A stretch of 64,000 nt of DNA from Theropithecus gelada. Taxonomy: Eukaryota > Chordata > Mammalia > Primates > Cercopithecidae. Positions 55,598 to 64,000 of this stretch are shown piece by piece. The stretch covers positions 88,899,451 to 88,963,450 of the forward strand of contig NC_037668.1 of NCBI RefSeq assembly GCF_003255815.1. Direction: 5' to 3'. Under the pieces are notes generated by a model. The model was not told the DNA's origin and did no database searches. It saw only the letters and a program-made list of their open reading frames with translations. Position 1 is the first letter of the stretch; every line of letters starts with the position of its first letter. Both the position numbers and the translations under genes were made by a program.

Positions 55598-56999
55598 AAT
55601 GCATACTACGTTGACTCATTAAAGCCTCATCTTTGTTAAAACATTGAATATAGGATTTGAGAAGAGGAGAAGTTTCCTTATTTAGGAAAGGTTTTTGGTA
55701 GGTCTTTCTTGAAGAAATGGAGAAAATGGCCTGCTGATCTAATTTGAGGAGGAATAAGGGAATCCTCCTCCCTGTGGCTATCATGCCTATGGTGCTATAC
55801 CTGTGTGGGTGTGGATGTGATAGTGTGTGCCTTTGTTGGGGGAAAGAGAGCACTGTCATAGGGTTGTACCCTTAATTCTAATCTTCTGTACCTATAGGAA
55901 CTGTGTGCTTGCATAGAGACAGCAACATTTGGTCCTTGAAAAAGGAGGGGATTTCCTGTGCACCCGTTAGAAATTCTCAGGGGCTGATGCAAAGAGTAAT
56001 TTCAAAGAGTTTACCTTAAGAGCTTTGTCACTGAGTGCAGAGAAAAGAATTTCTGTGATGATTCCAAACTTAGAATAAATGCTAGGGAAGAATCCATAGA
56101 GCTCCAAGGACTTCAACCTCGGGGGAGAAAAGCAGTAATTTATGGATCTCTCTAGAAATTATGGTTGGGTTCTTTCCCCTCTCAACCCAGTCTTCCTTAG
56201 TCATGTGACTGGAATTTAATTATCAGTGCCATAAATAATCTTGTGAATGGAAGCAGTGTGTTTGGCAGTGAATTTCTGCTTCCTAAAGAGAGAGGAACCT
56301 TTAGAAGTTATTAGAAATAATGCTATATTAGCCGCAATCCTGGAGGCAAATGATTGCAGAAGCAGAGGATGGTATCCCCAGAGGAAAGTGGGTTTTAGAT
56401 GAGTCAGATATGTGCTGGTGACGACGGGCATGAAGGTTGTATTTTTTAAAATACAAATTTAAAGCAGGCTGTATTTAGAAGTTATATATAATTGGTTTGA
56501 GGATAAAGCCAGCCTGTTGATGCATAACAGAGTTGATCTTTTGGTTCCATTAACATCCTTGAAGTGTTTAACAGGAAGCCGACTTTAGCATCTGAGCCCT
56601 TCCAACCACTGTTGAAGATGAGGCAGTCCATGTTGGATAATTCTTGTTGCAAAGCAAGCAGGCGACCCCTTTGTTTTTCCATCTTGCCCCAAGCCCTATG
56701 TTCTAGACTAGGGAAGGTCAGCTCTTTTTATAGTCAGAGGTCTGTATGCCTTTGAAAATATCCATTCCCCTACCTGTCCTCAGCCAGTAACAATTTATGT
56801 TCTGAAGATAGCAAGGAGTGCTGATTTAATTTATTTTACAACCAGTGTCCTTTCATGGGAGAGAGCAGGCTGGTAAAATTGTTTCGAGAATCAGAACATT
56901 TTTCTTGGTTATTTATAACATAACTTGACCATCCAGCTACACAGGACTTCATTCATTTGAGAAAGACTATTGAATCCAAAAATAATAATCATTTATATT

Positions 57000-57235
57000 T
57001 GTACAGTATTTGCAGTTTTATAAGGAACTCTTCACGTTCATTTTCTCATTTGATTTTTCTGACAACTCTGTGAGGGTAGGGTATTGTTACCTCCAAATTA
57101 CAGATGAGGAACCTGAAACCTGAGTACTTGTAAGTCCTGCACAGGGTTTCACAGCCACTCAATGACTGGGACTCGAGACCCCTAGATTTTACCCTAGCTC
57201 AAAAGCCAGTGCTCTTTCCACTATTCTGTTTTGAT
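57000..57235 (-). repeat. MIR SINE, reverse orientation
   Basis: 'cattttctcatttgattttt', 'acaactctgtgagggtaggg', 'aattacagatgaggaacctg', 'cacagccactcaatgactgg' and 'gctctttccactattctg' match reversed MIR well. Confidence 0.78.
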
Positions 57236-57344
57236 ACCCTTGGAAAGTTCACTGCTTATCTAGGGAAGAAAAATTGATAGCTTTTGCTGAGGACCGTGGA
57301 ATCTGAGGGAGAGACAGATCTGAGAGAGTCACATTGGCTAGTAA

Positions 57345-57450
57345 GTAAAACAGGAAAAGATCAAGGGGGTCAAGGGACCTGGCCTCCTGCCCCGGTTCAT
57401 TCATTGTGTGATCATGGGCAAGCCACTGACTTCTCCTTGCTTGAGATTTC
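57345..57450 (+). repeat. MIR fragment, then interrupted by Alu
   Basis: 'cattgtgtgatcatgggcaa' and 'gccactgacttctccttgct' are the MIR core. The reverse Alu at 57468 begins where the MIR 3' half ('cctcagtttcctcatc') would be expected, and 'cctaatttcccctttatg' after the Alu may continue it. Confidence 0.57.
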
Positions 57451-57467
57451 TTTTCTTTTTTCTTTCT

Positions 57468-57771
57468 TTCTTTTTTTTTTGTTTTTTTGAGACGGAGTCT
57501 TGCTCTGTTGACCACGCTGGATTGCAGTGGCATGATCTCAGCTCACTGCAGCTTCCACCTCCTGGGTTCTAGTGATTCTCCTGCCTCAGCCTTCCGAGTA
57601 GCTGAGATGACAGACGTGCACCACCACACCCTGCTAATTTTTTTGTATTTTAATAGAGATAGGGTTTCACCATGTTGGCCACGCTAGTCTCAAACTCCTG
57701 GTCTCAAGTGATCCACCTGCCTCGGTCTCCCAGAGTGCTGGGATTATAGGCATGAGCCACTGTGCTTGGCC
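57468..57771 (-). repeat. AluS, reverse
   Basis: TTTGAGACGGAGTCTTGCTC, 'gttctagtgattctcctgcc', 'agagatagggtttcaccatg', ending 'gagccactgtgcttggcc'. Preceded by a TTTC/T tract. Confidence 0.96.
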
Positions 57772-57839
57772 CTAATTTCCCCTTTATGTTTTCTCTCACC
57801 TCTCTGGCCAGGGCTCTGAAGATGTTCCTGGGAGAATGA

Positions 57840-58060
57840 GCGTACATGCCACGGAGGGAGCCTTGGGTTTACAGTCAGTGCAGCCCTGCCCGTTTCCAGC
57901 TGTGTAACCAGGAAAAGTGGTAGCTCTTCTCAGCCTCATTTGATTCTGTACAGCTGGGGTGAGGGAGGTATGTAAGAGAATTAAGTGAAGTAATGGATGT
58001 AGTGGCATAGTGACTGGTACTCAATATCCTCTGAGTAAATACTACTCTGTGTTAGGGAAA
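57840..58060 (+). repeat. MIR SINE, diverged
   Basis: 'gccttgggtttacagtcagt', 'tttccagctgtgtaaccagg', 'ttctcagcctcatttgattc', 'taagagaattaagtgaagta' and 'gtgactggtactcaatatcc' give the MIR order. Confidence 0.58.
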
Positions 58061-58079
58061 AGTGAATAGAGGTAAATGC

Positions 58080-58780
58080 TAAGGGTAGAGCTGATGAGAG
58101 AAGTGGATGGAGACAAGGATGGCTTTTGGATTTGACTGTTTTCTCCACTGTAGGCGCTATTTGTTATCTTTTAGCTTTCATTTCGTCTCTCATCTTTCCC
58201 CCCTTCAGATGTGAGGTGTCTTGAAGGAAGAGACATCTAGAAGGTAAGGGCGTTATGCGGATGGAGAGGTCTGCAGCTAAATGTGGTTACTGAAGCCCTG
58301 CCTTGGGTCTGTTCCCAGCCTTCCTTGATTTTGAAACACATGCGCTCTCAGCAGGCCAGGGCAGTTTGCAAAGCTGTTGTGGAGGCTTTTCCCCGGCAGT
58401 GTTACCTGCTCCGAAAGCTGCAAGTATGCCTACACACACTTCACAAAGCAGATGGTTTCTTTTGCTTTCCATGTGGTCTGAAAATGAAATGGACTTTTAA
58501 TGGAAAGGTTGGGGAATTCCACACTCAATTACGAATCCAGTGCAGGGGGCTGTGAGATGGTATACCACACCTTTTAGAAGAATTTGTTACTCCTGGTCTC
58601 ATCTGGCATTGGAGTGGGGAGGTGAGAAAGAAGTGAGTAAACGAAGCTGCTACTCTCTGCTCCAAAACTAGTGAGTAGCTGACATCTGCCATTTGCATTG
58701 AAAACTGAGAAAGAGGAGAGGAGTGTGGTTTTGTTTTTGATTCCACAAGATGATGTGGAAGGGCAAATCGTTTTGGTTCT
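58080..58780. other. No gene or clear repeat seen
   Basis: Five overlapping frames of 60-95 codons on both strands (58283-58861) conflict with each other; none has recognisable content. Confidence 0.5.
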
Positions 58781-58784
58781 ATGT

Positions 58785-58875
58785 GATAAACTTTGAGTAC
58801 CTCCTGTGTGCCTGATACTGTGATGGATATATACGCCTAGGGTAAAAGGATGAGAAGACACAGATCATGTCTTTG
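58785..58875 (-). repeat. L2 3'-end relic
   Basis: 'tttgagtacctcctgtgtgc' then 'ctgatactgtgatggatata' and 'catgtctttgagaagttta' fit the reversed L2 tail. Confidence 0.52.
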
Positions 58876-59099
58876 AGAAGTTTAGCTTGAGTCACATTTG
58901 CTGAGACTGAAGTTGGGCTTTGTATTTGAAAAGCTAGCATTTTTGGATGCACTTTTGATGGGACCCAACAAGACATGATTTGTTTATTTGGGAAGAATCC
59001 TGGCATGCAGGGAGGAGCACCCTCTGTAGCTAGAACGTGCTTAAATTTTGGTATTCTTGAAAGTGTGGCCTCCTCCCCAATGCCAGTGTAAATGATTTA

Positions 59100-59102
<3 letters not shown>

Positions 59103-59136
<34 letters not shown>
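59103..59136. repeat. (AC)n microsatellite
   Basis: Seventeen uninterrupted AC dinucleotides, preceded by A-rich sequence. Confidence 0.97.
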
Positions 59137-59139
<3 letters not shown>

Positions 59140-59225
59140 TCAAACCTTGGCATTTATTGAATATTAACAGACCAGGCACCAAAGCATTATTCAGCATTGA
59201 CACTTAAACTTTTCTGTATTGATTT

Positions 59226-59534
59226 TTATTATTATTATTATTATTATTTTTGGAGACAGGGTCTCACTCTGTTGCCCAGGCTGGAGTACAGTGGCATAAT
59301 CTTGGCTCACTACAACTTGTGCCTCCCAGGCTCAAGTGATCCTCCTGCCTCAGTCTTTTGAGTAGCTGGGACTATAAGCTCGCACCACCACGCCCATCTA
59401 ATTTTTGTATTTTTTGTAGAGATGGGCTTTCACCATGTTGGCCAGGCTGAGCTCAAACTCCTGGCCTCAAGGGATCCGCCTGCCTCGGCTTCCCAAAGTG
59501 CTGGGATTAGAAGCATGAGCTACAGCACCTGGCC
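59226..59534 (-). repeat. AluJ, reverse, with (TTA)n tail
   Basis: Tail of seven ATT repeats (59228-59249), GGAGACAGGGTCTCACTCTG, 'ggctcaagtgatcctcctgc', 'ttgtagagatgggctttcac', ending 'gagctacagcacctggcc'. The tail has evolved into a trinucleotide microsatellite. Confidence 0.95.
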
Positions 59535-59904
59535 CTTATTATAATGATTTTGAGTTTATGAAAAATGTTGTATAACTATAGATGGGAAAAACTGTTATTG
59601 AATGTTGTCATTTTCTACCATTGTAATTGTTAGGGTAGAGTACCAAAGGGTATTTAGTAAGGTATCAATGTAATACCTTATCCCTCCTCCAAGTCCTCAA
59701 AAAAGGCAGTATTAAAAATGAACCTACACTATAGGAAACCTTATTCTAGTAGGCCAGTATTTATGGATTCTTACATTTATTTATTGTCACATGTCATAGT
59801 CTGTGTAAGTCAGTTATTTCACATGTAAGCTATATCTTCATGTGGTTGCCTTCTGCAGGTGTCTCTCTCCTTCTTAGGTTACAGCTAGCTGTATAGTCAG
59901 TCAT

Positions 59905-60080
59905 TTCCTCACTTGCTCATGCAGCAATTTTTTGGACACCTACTCTGTGCTGCAAACTGTAATAGTCATGCCATCACGAAGCTCACAGTCCAGGGGAGAA
60001 AGAAAACCAAAGACAATAAAGCTTGATTTGTGATAGAATTAATGCAGAGTGCCCCGGGCTATCTTTCTGCACGAGACCTC
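59905..60080 (-). repeat. L2 3'-end relic
   Basis: 'cttgctcatgcagcaatttt', 'ttggacacctactctgtgct', 'catcacgaagctcacagtcc' and 'agacaataaagcttgatttg' follow the reversed L2 tail. Text to 60320 may continue the inner part. Confidence 0.52.
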
Positions 60081-60329
60081 ATCAAAGCCAAGTTGCAGAG
60101 GATGAGTGGGAATTGAGAGGCAAAGGGTTGGTGTGGAATGGAGATAGGAAGCATGGCATGTGTAAAGAAAAGCAGAGAGGTTGGGGAGAACAGGGTGTGT
60201 TCCAGCAGTTGTGCCTAGTTCTGCCCGGGGCCGAAGAGCAAGGCAGGAGTCCACTTAGGAAAGGCCTGCAGCCAACTACTGTGTCACCTCTAGTGGAAGG
60301 CTTCATGGCAGCTGGTGAAGGGCTCCTAG

Positions 60330-60830
60330 CAGGGCCATACTTACCTTTTACCGGTTAATAATTCTCCCCCACCCTTTTTAATTTTTGCCATTTTTTAAAA
60401 TTATAAATGCTATCATTTTAAGTTGCAGTGTAAACGTAGGATGCAGGAGGCAGGCACGAATTAGTGAATAGTAAAGGCCTCTTAAATTGCCTTATAAAAC
60501 TAAGTCCTACCAGGTTCGCCTTTCATCTCAGCAGATATTTTACAGGACAGAAATAAAATCTCTTTTGATTCTTTAGCATACCAGAAGATAAAACATCTGG
60601 CTGAGTGGATTTTTCTCCCCTCTGATTGCTTACTTCCACTTAAAGCTTTTTTCATATAAAATGTATTGATATTTTAAAAAATTCTTTCTTATTATAAATG
60701 AGTAATGTTATCTTAAGTTTAGAAAATTTGGAAACAGAAAAAATACACAGATGAATACTACAATTAACCTTAATCTTACTACTTGAAGAACTACTATAAA
60801 ATGATAGATGGATATTCTTTTAAATTTTTT
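60330..60830. other. No gene; possibly an ancient AT-rich repeat
   Basis: 60640-60790 and the text right of the next Alu ('tatgcttgtatacattcttt') have the flavour of a worn interspersed repeat, but I cannot name it. Confidence 0.4.
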
Positions 60831-60836
60831 TTCTTT

Positions 60837-60840
<4 letters not shown>

Positions 60841-60876
<36 letters not shown>

Positions 60877-61157
60877 AGACAGACTCCCGTTCTGTTGCCC
60901 AGGCTGGAGTGCAGTGGCCGGATCTCGGCTCACTGCAAGCTCTGCCTCCCGGGTTTATGCCATTCTCCTGCCTCAGCCTCCCGAGTAGCTGGGACTACAG
61001 GCGCCCGCCACCACGCCTAGCTAATTTTTTGTATTTTTTAGTAGAGACGGGGTTTCACCGTGTTAGCCAGGATGATCTCGATCTCCTGACCTCATGATCC
61101 ACCCGTCCCGGCCTCCCAAAGTGCTGGGATTACAGGCTTGAGCCACCGCGCCCGGCC
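60841..61157 (-). repeat. AluYR-type Alu, reverse, with T35 tail
   Basis: T35 run, then GAGACAGACTCCCGTTCTGT. It carries GTGGCCGGATCTCGGCTCAC, the reverse of the monkey-typical GATCCGGCC change, and ACAGGCTTGAGCCACCGCGC, the reverse of CTCAAGCCTG. CpGs are well kept. Target-site duplication TCTTTCATTTTTT at 60832-60844 and 61158-61170. The very long unbroken tail also points to recent insertion. Confidence 0.97.
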
Positions 61158-61258
61158 TCTTTCATTTTTTTCTATGCTTGTATACATTCTTTAATATGAG
61201 CAGAATCAAATTCCAATAAACTGATTTTTCAAAAATTCATTTATTCAAGAGATACTTG

Positions 61259-61560
61259 GGCCGGGTGCGGTGGCTCACACCTGTAATCTCAGCACTTGGG
61301 GAGGCTAAGGTGGGTGGATCACAAGGTCAGGAGGTCGAGACTATCCTGGCTAACACGGTGAAACCCCATCTCTACTAAATATACAAAAAAAATTAGCCGG
61401 GTGTGGTTGCGGGTGCCTGTAGTCCCAGCTACTTGGGAAGCTGAGGCAGGAGAATGGCATAAACCTGGGAGGCAGAGCTTGCAGTGAGCCAAGATCGCGC
61501 CACTGCACTCCAGCCTGGGCAACAGAGCAAGACTCTGTCTCAAAAAAAAAAAAAAAAAAA
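61259..61560 (+). repeat. Full-length AluY
   Basis: GGCCGGGTGCGGTGGCTCAC, 'ggtcaggaggtcgagactat', 'gagaatggcataaacctggg' and 'gccaagatcgcgccactgca' (so not the YR variant), then an A20 tail. Target-site duplication AGATACTT at 61250-61257 and 61561-61568. Only ~100 bp from the reverse AluYR, making an inverted pair. Confidence 0.97.
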
Positions 61561-61869
61561 AGATACTTATTTCCATGCTTTATCTTCATTTTTGCTTGGT
61601 AATACCTTTCAAATGCTCTACAGGGAAATTTGGCAATTATTGGGAATATCAAACATAGGAAAGTAGAAGTAACTGTATTTCTCTCCTTCCCACATTTGGT
61701 TCTATTTATGAAAAAACACAAAAGAAGCTTATCAGGAGATAGTTCAAAGATTGCCTTAAATGTGTCAAGTTATTTCAGTCTCCTTTGCTTTCTATACACA
61801 TCTTCAACACGATTTGGTGAATTCACAATGAGAGTCATAATAATAATCCTGATTTTGGAAAAGTAATAG

Positions 61870-62030
61870 TTGTCTAACACTTTCCCATTTATCTAGTGAT
61901 GCTCTATGCATTATCTCATTTAATGCTTAAAACTTTAGCTATTTGTTATCCCTATTCTAACAAGATAATTAAAGCATTGAGAAATTAACTCTGTTTTCCT
62001 AAGATCCTCAGATATGTTCTGAATCATAAA
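61870..62030 (-). repeat. MIR SINE, reverse orientation
   Basis: 'gcattatctcatttaatgct', 'atttgttatccctattctaa' and 'attaactctgttttcctaag' then 'atcctcagat' fit reversed MIR. Confidence 0.57.
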
Positions 62031-62085
62031 AGGTTATGTTATATTTAGCATAGTGTTTATAGTAAGAATGTTTTCTCTATCACAT

Positions 62086-62110
62086 GCGTGTGTGTGTGTG
62101 TGTGTGTGTA
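62086..62110. repeat. (GT)n microsatellite
   Basis: About 12 GT units following CACATGC. Confidence 0.94.
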
Positions 62111-62114
62111 TTGG

Positions 62115-62825
62115 AATACCATCATAATTTATAAACCTCTTTTGATTTTCAGTTAATCTGACTCCGCTTTCCATAACCCCCCACCTCAAATTTGAACCAT
62201 CCTGAATAGAGAGGAGCTTTAATAAACCAACTCTATTATTGGTTCTGTAAGACCTTGACATTTGCAAACTTTATTTTTTGCCTTTTCTCCCACACAGTAG
62301 CCACTCTTGCAAATCAACCTTGGGAAGTTAGCATTCTTAATGAAGATCTATAGGAGACTTTATCCTTAGACAGTAAATCAGCTCTTTCAAGGCACCATTC
62401 ATCTCCCTTCGAGCGCATGAATTGGTATATGGCACCTTACAAGAGCTCATTTATCTTATGTGGGTCCCTAGTTATTACTTTGGCCCACTTCCCCTAGATC
62501 ACCAGAGATCAAGGCAGAAATGAAGTAGGGGATGGCGTTGCACTTTGAAATTTGCCAGGGTCAGCTGAGGTACCTGTGGCATTGACTTAGAGCTGGCATT
62601 GAGTATCACCCATAACTTTTAGGGTGATAACACCCATACTGGCAAATTAGTTTGTCAAAGCATTTGAATTGTGTTTGGTTAAATAAAAATGGCAAGAAGG
62701 TAAACAAAGTCATAGGGGAAAAAGTTTGTTACTTTGAGAATTTTTTTCCTCTTTAACATTTGTCTAAACCATATTGACATACTTTTGGCTTCGTGGCTAA
62801 TTCCATATTAGTGATAGGATGAATT
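62115..62825. other. No gene or clear repeat seen
   Basis: Unique-looking sequence with no credible frame, promoter or RNA motif. Confidence 0.5.
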
Positions 62826-62829
62826 TTTG

Positions 62830-63060
62830 CTAAGTGCCTGGGCTGTATGCTAGGTGTTTTTCCAAATACCTTAAAAAAATTCTACAAGATGTAGGAGCCA
62901 TTATCCTCCTTTCACATAGGAGGAATTGATCATCACTGATGTTAAATAACTTGCTGAAGAATATGTGTAACCAGATGGGTGGAATCAGGATTCGATCTGG
63001 GTGACTCCAGTATTTGCCGCTGTGACTGTGGTAAGGCTGCAGCCTTATTGGAAGTCATCC
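62830..63060 (-). repeat. MIR SINE, reverse orientation
   Basis: 'taagtgcctgggctgtatgc', 'taggagccattatcctcctt', 'aataacttgctgaagaatat' and 'gaatcaggattcgatctggg' match reversed MIR, including the 'ttcgaacccagg' region. Confidence 0.68.
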
Positions 63061-63189
63061 ATTTGTTTAAAAGGAGGATGCGTACTCTGTGCATAATATT
63101 TGACAACGAATTAATTGAAGTGGAATAGCATGAGCTTACAGTTTGCAGTGGACCCTAAAGCCAGGCTTTCATTGCTAAAGGAGCTAATA

Positions 63190-63725
63190 CTTGTTTCTGT
63201 AGTCTGGGTTTCCTCATAAGCAGACTCTGAAACAGAGTTTTGAGTGCAAGTATTATAGTTTATTTGGGAAGTGATCCCAGGAAGTATGGTGAGGGTGTGT
63301 ACCCAATAACTGATGCCCTAATGAGCAGATTATCACTGTGAGAGACTGGGCTCCCTCCCTGTGGACACCTCCCTGAGAGACTGTAGAACATTCCTCATTG
63401 TTTAACTGACGTGCAACTCCTTGTCTTTCATTAAAGTTGAGAGTTGCTCCTGAGTGCATTAAGTCCCCTGCTCTTTCAGCCTGCCCCACTTTGCCATGTA
63501 GACGGAGAAAGCCCTGAGGCAGAGAGACTCCGCTGTTTGTGCTTCAGTTGGACAGCATGTCTGCCCCAGCTGCAGGTGACCTCCACGGAGTGTGAGCAGC
63601 ATGTGGGGAGGACACCAATAGTTTCTGTTACATTTGCTTTTGAAGCCAGCACCGGTGCTGATAAAGATGCATCCAGACTGATGCCCCTGGCTTTGGGGGT
63701 GAAACCTTGTATAAATAAGTGAGAC
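63190..63725. repeat. Probable unclassified ancient interspersed repeat
   Basis: 'gtctgggtttcctcataagc', 'agactctgaaacagagtttt', 'agtttatttgggaagtgatc' and 'ccaggaagtatggtgagggt' is a phrase group I associate with an ancient mammalian repeat whose family I cannot name with confidence. A 92-codon plus-strand frame (63444-63722) lies in its right half and shows no known protein motif. Confidence 0.3.
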
Positions 63726-63769
63726 AGAAGAGGAGGCAGTGAAGCCAGGATTCCTCTCAGGAGAAGGTA

Positions 63770-63955
63770 GGATTTGGAATCAGGCAGTTTGGGGTATTGT
63801 TCCTAGTTCTGCCACTTACTAGCTGTATGTTGGGCAAGTCCATTTGTTCGAGTCTCAGTTTTCTCATCTATAAAGTGGACATAGCTGTCTCACAGGGATC
63901 AAATGCAGTGCCATTCGTAAAAGCATTTGTAAATGATAAAGTGACATGCCACCTT
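63770..63955 (+). repeat. MIR SINE
   Basis: 'ttggaatcaggcagtttggg', 'gttctgccacttactagctg', 'gggcaagtccatttgttcga', 'gttttctcatctataaagtg' and 'agcatttgtaaatgataaag' follow MIR from 5' to 3'. Confidence 0.8.
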
Positions 63956-64000
63956 TGAGTCATTGCCATTGGAGCTCCTGATTGAGGAATCTGGTGGAGT

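Larger units (their letters stand above)
54100..56995. other. 2.9 kb without named repeats or genes
   Basis: No Alu, MIR or L1 recognised. Frames up to 111 codons are unconvincing (for example 53705-54040 minus overlies L2 relics). Contains the GT microsatellite at 55089 and the GATA palindrome at 55579. Confidence 0.5.

Noticed and set aside
60023..60358. 111-codon plus-strand frame
   Set aside because: It starts in an L2 relic and runs through diverged L2-like sequence; two minus-strand frames overlap it.
1..64000. CRISPR arrays, operons, bacterial or phage systems
   Set aside because: Alu, MIR, L2 and MER5 content shows primate nuclear DNA; no regularly spaced repeats or dense coding are present.

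Overview
This window reads as primate nuclear DNA, and more exactly as an Old World monkey (Cercopithecidae; macaque, baboon or guenon type). It is AT-rich, contains about 30 Alu sequences, and carries many worn MIR, L2 and MER5 copies. Two of the youngest Alus (34109-34410 and 60841-61157) carry the GATCCGGCC right-arm variant and the CTCAAGCCTG 5' variant. These are typical of the AluYR subfamilies that expanded in cercopithecoids; human AluY normally has GATCGCGCC. The species cannot be fixed from the sequence alone.

I find no convincing protein-coding gene, rRNA, tRNA or snRNA gene, no CpG island and no promoter. The long open frames are either Alu read-through or short chance ORFs. The window is best described as deep intron or intergenic DNA. 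Several short exon-like stretches (12184-12252, 22578-22616, 42268-42372, 43156-43390, 52961-53036) have splice-like borders and an open frame, but each could be chance and none matches a protein I recognise.

Layout. 1-11.2 kb: nearly Alu-free, one AluS at 2.45 kb, L2/MIR relics, one L1 3' fragment, and a 31-bp tandem duplication at 2.08 kb. 11.2-13.8 kb: Alu cluster, including a truncated Alu fused head-to-head to another. 13.8-17.5 kb: no recognised repeats. 17.7-20.3 kb: Alu cluster containing a free right monomer (FRAM), a free left monomer (FLAM), AluS and AluY. 20.3-28.3 kb: mixed, with a close inverted Alu pair at 23.1-23.8 kb, a G-rich quadruplex candidate at 24.92 kb, and a palindromic RUNX-type site beside a 30-T run at 25.5 kb. 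28.3-40.7 kb: MIR, L2, MER5, one MaLR-like LTR and several Alus. 40.7-44.2 kb: Alu-free. 44.2-49.3 kb: Alus with MER5A and MIR copies. 49.3-57.5 kb: an 8-kb Alu-free block with a palindromic GATA site at 55.57 kb. 57.5-64 kb: Alus, including an inverted AluY pair with a spacer of about 100 bp, microsatellites, and MIR/L2 relics.

The best-supported observations are evolutionary and structural: monkey-lineage Alu insertions with perfect target-site duplications, nested insertions, inverted Alu pairs that could form RNA hairpins, and a few perfect palindromes. I see no evidence of a novel biological system. All repeat subfamily names come from recall of consensus sequences and were not computed.
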